A stretch of 64,000 nt of DNA from Actinophytocola sp044466355. Lineage in GTDB: Bacteria > Actinomycetota > Actinomycetes > Mycobacteriales > Pseudonocardiaceae. The position numbers and the translations under genes were made by a program. Shown here in pieces: positions 59,427-64,000 of the stretch. The DNA lies in NCBI RefSeq assembly GCF_044466355.1, contig NZ_JBITMQ010000005.1, positions 248,001 to 312,000 of the forward strand, written 5' to 3'. The first letter of the stretch is position 1; every line of letters starts with the position of its first letter. The notes below the pieces were generated by a model. The model saw only the letters and a program-made list of their open reading frames with translations, had not been told where the DNA came from and did no database searches.

Positions 59427-61789
59427 AGGGACTCCCTCAGTTCGACGAGTTCCGCCAGTTCGGTGTCGGACAGTTCGGTGAGTTCCGCGCCGTCTTGTTT
59501 GCCCAGCACGGCATCCGCGAGTTCTTTCTTCGCCGCCAGCATGGTCGCGATGCGATCCTCGAGGGTCCCTTCCGCGATGAGCCGGTGCACCTGCACCGGC
59601 CGGTCCTGCCCGATCCGGTACGCCCGGTCGGTGGCCTGCGCCTCCACCGCCGGGTTCCACCACCGGTCGTAGTGCACGACGTGATCGGCGCGGGTGAGGT
59701 TCAGTCCGGTGCCCGCCGCCTTGAGCGACAACAGGAACACCGGTGGGGGAGCGCTCTCCTGGAACGCGCGCACCAGCTCGTCGCGCCGCCGCACCGGCGT
59801 GCCGCCGTGCAGGAGCTGCGCCGGCACACCGCGCTCGCCGAGGTGCCGCTCCAGCAGCCGCGCCATCGCGACGTACTGCGTGAACACCAGCAGCCCGCCG
59901 TTCTCCGCGCGGATCGTGTCGACCAGCTCGTCCAGCAACTCCAGCTTCCCGGACCGGCCGGAGAGCGCTCCATCGGCCTCGCCGAGGTACTGGGCCGGGT
60001 GGTTGCACACCTGTTTGAGCGCGGTGAGCAGCTTGAGCACGAGACCTTTCCGTTGCATACCGGTGCTTTCCCGGATCCGGGCCATCGTCTCGCGCACGAC
60101 CGCCTCGTACAGCCCGGCCTGCTCGCGGGTCAGGCCGACGGGCCGGTCGGTCTCGGTCTTCGGCGGCAGCTCCGGCGCGATGCCGGGGTCGGACTTGCGG
60201 CGCCGCAACAGGAACGGCGTGATCAGCCGCGCCAGCTGTTCGGCCGCGAGCGGGTCGCCCGCCTCGACCGGCTGCGCCCATCGTGCCCGGAACTCGCCCA
60301 GCGAGCCGAGCAGACCGGGTGTGGTCCAGTCGAGGATCGCCCACAGTTCCGACAGGTTGTTCTCCACCGGCGTGCCGGAGAGCGCTATCCGAGCACGCGC
60401 GGGGATGCGCCGCAGCGACCGCGCCGTGTCCGAGCGCGGGTTCTTGACGTGCTGTGCCTCGTCGGCCACCACGAGGTCCCAGTCCACGGCGGACAGCACA
60501 TCGGAGTCGAGCCGCATCGTGCCGTACGTGGTGAGCACGAACCCCTCAGTCCGCACGATCGCGCGCCCACCGCCGTGGTAGCGGTGTACGTCCACCCCTG
60601 GTGCGAACCGGCGGATCTCACGCTCCCAGTTGCCGAGCAGTGAGGCCGGGCACACCACGAGCGTCGGACCGGTGCCGCGGTGGAGGTGGAGCGCGATCAG
60701 CGTGATCGTCTTGCCCAGCCCCATGTCGTCGGCGAGGCAGCCGCCGAGGCCGAGCTCGGTCATCCGCGCGAGCCACCGCAGCCCCCGCAGCTGGTAGTCG
60801 CGCAGCGTCGCGGCGAGCTCGGCGGGCTGGTCGACGGTCTCCGTGGTGGAGAGCTTGTCCCGCAACAGTTCCAACGGCCTGCTCGGTGCGACGGGCACCC
60901 ACTCACCGTCGACGTGTGCCCGCCCGGTCAGCGCGGCGCCGAGCGCCTCCACCGCGGAGAGCGGTTTCAGCACCCGCTCCCGCGCCTTGCGAACGAGGTC
61001 GGGCGCGACGAGCGTCCAGCGGTCTCGCAACCGCACGAACGGCCGGTGCGCCTCCGCCAGTACGTCCATCTCGGCGTCGGAGAGCGGTTTCCCGTCCACC
61101 GAGAGCTGCCACGAGAAGTCCAGGACGCCGTCGAAGAACGACGGCAGCTCGGTGCCGCCGACCAGCGCCGACGCCGTCACGCCCCGAGTCAGGTCACGCG
61201 GCCAGTGCACGGCCACGCCGATGTCGGAGAGCGCTCTCTCGCCGTCGCCCGCCAGGTCGTGGACCTCCTCGTCGGACAGTTCGAGTTGGTCCGGCACAGC
61301 CAGCTCCAGCAGCCGGGAGAGCGGTTGCCAAGCCTGCGCGGCGCGCCGGAGCTCGAGCACGGCGTCGAGCCGCTCTTCGTGCCCGAACGCCTCACCCGCC
61401 CACACCGCGGCGGCGTCAGCGACCAGCCCCGGCTCGGTCATGCTGTGCACCTGCACCACCGCAGAGAGCGCTCTCCCGGTCATCTCGATCCGCAGCGACA
61501 CCCGCGCGGCCCGGTCGTGCTCGGCGGCGATCGCCGCCGCCCAGTCCCGCAGTTCGGGCACGTGGTGCGGGACCGGGTCGGCGAACGGCGTCGTCGACCC
61601 GGCCTCGCGTGCCAGCCGGTCGGCGACCGGGTCGAGCTGCGCGCGCGTGATCCCCAGCCGCCGCATGCGCTCGACGTCGGACGGGTCGAGCGGTCCGACC
61701 CGCCACGCGGCGTATCCGTCCTCGGTCACGGTGGGCAGCAGACGCCCGCGCGCCACCAGGTGCAGCGCGAGCAGCTCGGCCTCGGTCAT
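59423..61789 (-). CDS. SNF2-family DEAD/DEAH-type ATPase (HepA-like helicase)
   Basis: A 788-residue protein. Residues 1-310 are the SNF2_assoc region found in bacterial SNF2 proteins. The ATPase core begins near 325: ATLRDYQLRGLRWLARMTEL, GGCLADDMGLGKTITLIALH (motif I), LVVADEAQHVKNPRSDTARS (motif II, DEAQ), ALSGTPVENNLSELWAILDW (motif III), LVFTQYVAMARLLERHL and FLLSLKAAGTGLNLT, then HYDRWWNPAVEAQATDRAYR (motif VI region). It is a DNA translocase possibly involved in transcription recycling or repair. It is translationally coupled to a SWIM protein. Two perfect GAGAGCGCTCTC palindromes occur in the N-terminal half. Confidence 0.95.
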   Translation of the reverse strand: MTEAELLALHLVARGRLLPTVTEDGYAAWRVGPLDPSDVERMRRLGITRAQLDPVADRLAREAGSTTPFADPVPHHVPELRDWAAAIAAEHDRAARVSLRIEMTGRALSAVVQVHSMTEPGLVADAAAVWAGEAFGHEERLDAVLELRRAAQAWQPLSRLLELAVPDQLELSDEEVHDLAGDGERALSDIGVAVHWPRDLTRGVTASALVGGTELPSFFDGVLDFSWQLSVDGKPLSDAEMDVLAEAHRPFVRLRDRWTLVAPDLVRKARERVLKPLSAVEALGAALTGRAHVDGEWVPVAPSRPLELLRDKLSTTETVDQPAELAATLRDYQLRGLRWLARMTELGLGGCLADDMGLGKTITLIALHLHRGTGPTLVVCPASLLGNWEREIRRFAPGVDVHRYHGGGRAIVRTEGFVLTTYGTMRLDSDVLSAVDWDLVVADEAQHVKNPRSDTARSLRRIPARARIALSGTPVENNLSELWAILDWTTPGLLGSLGEFRARWAQPVEAGDPLAAEQLARLITPFLLRRRKSDPGIAPELPPKTETDRPVGLTREQAGLYEAVVRETMARIRESTGMQRKGLVLKLLTALKQVCNHPAQYLGEADGALSGRSGKLELLDELVDTIRAENGGLLVFTQYVAMARLLERHLGERGVPAQLLHGGTPVRRRDELVRAFQESAPPPVFLLSLKAAGTGLNLTRADHVVHYDRWWNPAVEAQATDRAYRIGQDRPVQVHRLIAEGTLEDRIATMLAAKKELADAVLGKQDGAELTELSDTELAELVELRESL

Positions 61790-61796
61790 CTGTCTC

Positions 61797-62582
61797 CTAT
61801 CGACTCAGACGCTGGAAGCGGCGGACGGACAGGGGCACGAAGATCGCGAGCAGGGCCACGGGCCACAGGATCGCCATCAACAGTGCCTGCTCGGCGACCC
61901 ACGACTCCGCACCCCACGACGGGTTGCCGAACAGGTCCCTGGTCGCCGCGACCGTGGAGGACAACGGGTTCCACTCCGCGATGGTTCCCAACCAGTCGGG
62001 CATCGTCCCCGGCGCGACGAACGTGTTCGACAGGAACGTCACCGGCCAGACCAGGATCTGCACCGTGACCACGCTCTCCGGCCCCTTGATCGTCAGTCCG
62101 AGGTAGATCCCCACCCACAGCAACGCGAACCGCAGCAGGAGCAACAGCCCGACCGCGGCGAGCACCTCGAGCGGGCCCGTGTGCGCCTGCCAGCCGAACA
62201 GCAGGCCGGCACCCATGATCACGGCCAGGCCGAGCACCGAGTTCAGCATGTCCGCGCCCGCCCGGCCGGAAACCACCGCGGACGGCGCGATCGGCATCGA
62301 GCGGAACCGGTCGGTGACGCCCTTCTGCGCGTCCGTGCTGACCGCGATCATCGTCGCTTCGAGCCCGAACGCCATGGTCATGGCGAACATGCCGGGCAGG
62401 ATGAACTCGCGGTACCCGTCGCCGCCGCCCGGGGCCGACATCGCGCCGCCGAACAGGTAGCCGAACATCACGACCATCAGCACCGGGAACAGCAGCCCGA
62501 CGATCACCGGACCGGGTTCGCGGGCCCAGTGCATGATGTCGCGGCGGGTGATCGTCCAGCCGTCGGCCATCGCGTACCTCAT
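61797..62582 (-). CDS. ABC-2 type exporter permease (DrrB-like)
   Basis: A 261-residue permease. ATG at 62582 overlaps the ATPase stop (ATGA); an internal ATG at 62570 is an alternative. Hydrophobic segments: PVIVGLLFPVLMVVMFGYLF, GMFAMTMAFGLEATMIAVST, DMLNSVLGLAVIMGAGLLFG, LLLLRFALLWVGIYLGLTIK and ALLMAILWPVALLAIFVPLS. The ABC-2 signature loop is DAQKGVTDRFRSMPIAPSAV. The subunit resembles daunorubicin-resistance DrrB. It exports a hydrophobic compound with the ATPase encoded upstream, probably controlled by the divergent TetR protein. Confidence 0.92.
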   Translation of the reverse strand: MRYAMADGWTITRRDIMHWAREPGPVIVGLLFPVLMVVMFGYLFGGAMSAPGGGDGYREFILPGMFAMTMAFGLEATMIAVSTDAQKGVTDRFRSMPIAPSAVVSGRAGADMLNSVLGLAVIMGAGLLFGWQAHTGPLEVLAAVGLLLLLRFALLWVGIYLGLTIKGPESVVTVQILVWPVTFLSNTFVAPGTMPDWLGTIAEWNPLSSTVAATRDLFGNPSWGAESWVAEQALLMAILWPVALLAIFVPLSVRRFQRLSR

Positions 62583-63529
62583 GCGTGCACCTCCTTCTTG
62601 ACACCTGTCAGGTGCAGGAACACCTCGTCCAGCGTCGGCCTGCGCAACGCGACGTCCTCGACCGCGAGGCCCGCCTCCCGCAGGGCCCGCACCGCGTCGC
62701 CGAGCGCGGCCAGCGGATCGGTCACGGGTGCGCTTACCTGACGGTTGTCAGGATCGGTCTCCGCCGGTGCCCCGGCGATCCGCGACACGACCTCGGCGGC
62801 GTCCGGCAGCGCGGACAGGTCGTGGAGGACGACCTCGATCCGGTCGCCGCCCAGTCGGGACTTCAGCGTGGCCGGGCTGCCGGACGCGATCACCCGGCCG
62901 TGGTCGACGACCGAGATCGCGCCGGCGAGCTGGTCGGCCTCGTCCAGGTACTGGGTGGTGAGCAGCACCGTCGTGCCCTCGCGGACGAGCGCGCGCACCG
63001 CCTCCCACACCTCGTTGCGGCCACGCGGGTCCAGCCCGGTGGTCGGTTCGTCGAGGAACAGGACGCGGGGCCGCAGGATGAGGCTCGCGGCGAGGTCCAG
63101 CCGCCGCCGCATGCCGCCGGAGAACTGCTTCACCGCCTTGTTGCCCGTGTCCGCGAGGTCGAACTTCTCGAGCAGTTCGGTCGCGCGGGCGCGGGCGTCC
63201 TTCGCGTTCAGGTGGTATAGGCGGCCGAACAGTTCGAGGTTCTGCCGTGCGGACAGGACCTCGTCGACCGCGGCGTTCTGGCCGACCAGCCCGATGTGCG
63301 CACGCACCTGGTCGGCCCGGGTCATGACGTCGAAACCGGCCACCTCGGCGTGGCCGTCGTCGAGTTTCAGCAGCGTGGTGAGGATGCGGACGGCGGTGGT
63401 CTTGCCGGCGCCGTTCGGACCGAGCACCCCGTGCACGGCCCCGGCCTCGACGGTCAGGTCCAACCCGTCGAGCGCTGTCTTGTCACCGAACCGCTTGCGC
63501 AGTCCCTCGGCGACGATGGTCGGGCTCAC
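62579..63529 (-). CDS. ABC exporter ATPase (DrrA-like)
   Basis: A 316-residue ATPase with a GTG start (AAGGAGATGACTG upstream). Walker A is VLGPNGAGKTTAVRILTTLL, the Q-loop IGLVGQNAAVDEVLSARQNL, the signature VKQFSGGMRRRLDLAASLIL, Walker B VLFLDEPTTGLDPRGRNEVW, and the H-loop LLTTQYLDEADQLAG has Gln instead of His at the switch position, as in DrrA-like ATPases. It belongs to the daunorubicin-resistance type and is first in a two-gene operon. Two near-identical operators lie between it and the divergent TetR gene. Confidence 0.93.
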   Translation of the reverse strand: MSPTIVAEGLRKRFGDKTALDGLDLTVEAGAVHGVLGPNGAGKTTAVRILTTLLKLDDGHAEVAGFDVMTRADQVRAHIGLVGQNAAVDEVLSARQNLELFGRLYHLNAKDARARATELLEKFDLADTGNKAVKQFSGGMRRRLDLAASLILRPRVLFLDEPTTGLDPRGRNEVWEAVRALVREGTTVLLTTQYLDEADQLAGAISVVDHGRVIASGSPATLKSRLGGDRIEVVLHDLSALPDAAEVVSRIAGAPAETDPDNRQVSAPVTDPLAALGDAVRALREAGLAVEDVALRRPTLDEVFLHLTGVKKEVHA

Positions 63530-63544
63530 CAGTCATCTCCTTGT

Positions 63545-63557
63545 CGTACGTTGTACG
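63545..63557. promoter_or_regulatory. TetR operator, copy 1
   Basis: CGTAC-GTT-GTACG, a perfect inverted repeat in the DrrAB/TetR divergent promoter region, 16 nt before the ATPase GTG. Confidence 0.75.
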
Positions 63558-63575
63558 GAGTTTGGATGGACGCTA

Positions 63576-63590
63576 CCGTACATCGTACGG
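63576..63590. promoter_or_regulatory. TetR operator, copy 2
   Basis: CCGTAC-ATC-GTACGG, a perfect inverted repeat with 6-bp arms. Its centre is 32 bp from that of copy 1, about three helical turns, so two repressor dimers could bind on the same face of the DNA. Both copies are followed by GGAG. Confidence 0.8.
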
Positions 63591-63611
63591 AGATTCTAGG
63601 ATGTTACGGCG

Positions 63612-64000
63612 ATGGCGAAGAAAAATGACGAGACCAGGCACTACGGCGGCCGCGGCGACCCGGTGCGCAGCATGGAGCTGCTGTGGGGGCTCGGTCAGGC
63701 CCCCCGTTCACGCGGCCCGAAGCAGGGCCTGACGGTGGAGCGGATCGTGCAGGCGGGCATCGAGATCGCCGACGCCGAGGGCCTGGCCGCGGTGTCCATG
63801 CGCCGCGTCGCCGACCGGCTGGCCGTCGGCACCATGTCCCTCTATACCTACGTGCCGTCGAAGGCCGAGCTGGTCGACGTGATGTTCGACCGCGCGATCG
63901 GGTCGGCCGCACGCCCGGAGGTCGAGGGCGGTTGGCGGGAGAAGCTGACGGCAATCGCGCGGTCGGCCTGGGACCTCTACCTGCGCCACCCCTGGTTGCT
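63612..64000 (+). CDS. TetR-family repressor (partial, cut by the right edge)
   Basis: The frame runs from the ATG at 63612 off the window, giving about 129 residues. The N-terminal arm MAKKNDETRHYGGRGDPVRS precedes the helix-turn-helix LTVERIVQAGIEIADAEGLA, then VSMRRVADRLAVGTMSLYTY and VPSKAELVDVMF. It resembles the TetR_C-type regulators divergent from drug exporters. Two operators upstream and the divergent DrrAB-like pair make exporter repression the obvious role. An out-of-frame ATG at 63600 is not used. The ligand domain is not visible in the window. Confidence 0.9.
   Translation, partial: MAKKNDETRHYGGRGDPVRSMELLWGLGQAPRSRGPKQGLTVERIVQAGIEIADAEGLAAVSMRRVADRLAVGTMSLYTYVPSKAELVDVMFDRAIGSAARPEVEGGWREKLTAIARSAWDLYLRHPWL

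Noticed and set aside
63600..63611. ATG at 63600 as the TetR start
   Set aside because: It is out of frame with the helix-turn-helix; the ATG at 63612 gives a complete TetR N-terminus.

Overview
The window looks like the chromosome of a high-GC, mycelial-type actinomycete, most likely a member of the Pseudonocardiales (the Lentzea / Saccharothrix / Amycolatopsis group). The basis is strong GC bias at third codon positions, frequent GTG starts with 4-nt stop/start overlaps, IdeR/DmdR-type iron boxes, DasR-type chitin operators, an MbtH-dependent hydroxamate siderophore NRPS and an actinobacterial gene set. Genus assignment is inference. No rRNA, tRNA, CRISPR array, insertion sequence or prophage was seen.

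Layout. 0-5 kb (minus strand): an operon read as response regulator, sensor kinase, GT39 membrane glycosyltransferase and a GT2/GtrA glycosyltransferase cut by the left edge. A small anchored protein is divergent from it. 5.7-10.1 kb: a Tat-exported sugar-isomerase-like protein, a Tat-exported M28 aminopeptidase, a small membrane protein and an Nramp-like transporter without the DPGN motif. 10.1-11.9 kb: a VOC/TetR divergent pair around a perfect inverted repeat, fxsA, and a frameshifted DoxX remnant. 11.9-17.3 kb: a tightly coupled aerobic benzoyl-CoA (Box) operon of boxC, boxB, benzoate-CoA ligase and an amidohydrolase, with no boxA. 17.3-27.4 kb: a PQQ-repeat membrane protein, a GNAT/methyltransferase pair preceded by a tiny leader-like ORF, a SnoaL-like protein, a PaaX-like regulator, an O6-alkylguanine transferase, an ABC exporter with an Xre regulator, and an enoyl-CoA hydratase coupled to a 40-aa membrane peptide.

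27.5-50.9 kb is an iron-siderophore locus. A 5126-residue NRPS (C-A-T-E, C-A-T-E, C-A-T, C-A-T, then a degenerate C) is served by MbtH, an ornithine N5-hydroxylase and an N5-hydroxyornithine formyltransferase. Uptake uses a lipoprotein, two FecCD permeases and an ATPase, and a siderophore-interacting reductase probably releases the iron. The two divergent promoter regions each hold an iron box matching the consensus at 16 of 19 positions plus a weaker second site. The module-3 specificity residues read DMENLGLINK, the N5-hydroxyornithine code. Together with the architecture and the formyltransferase this points to a foroxymithine/erythrochelin-like tetrapeptide hydroxamate, although the module-2 code is unfamiliar.

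51-58 kb: a GH18 chitinase with two DasR-type operators, then an Fe-dependent alcohol dehydrogenase, a NarL-type two-component system and a glutathione-independent formaldehyde dehydrogenase (an alcohol/formaldehyde oxidation module), and an MBL-fold hydrolase. 58-64 kb: a SWIM/SNF2 pair and a DrrAB-like exporter divergent from a TetR gene, cut by the right edge, with two near-identical operators between them.

Across the window, the perfect palindrome GAGAGCGCTCTC occurs 17 times by eye, always inside genes. It falls in only two of the three possible reading phases and brings in an AGA or GCT codon each time. This interspersed element is the most unusual signal in the window.
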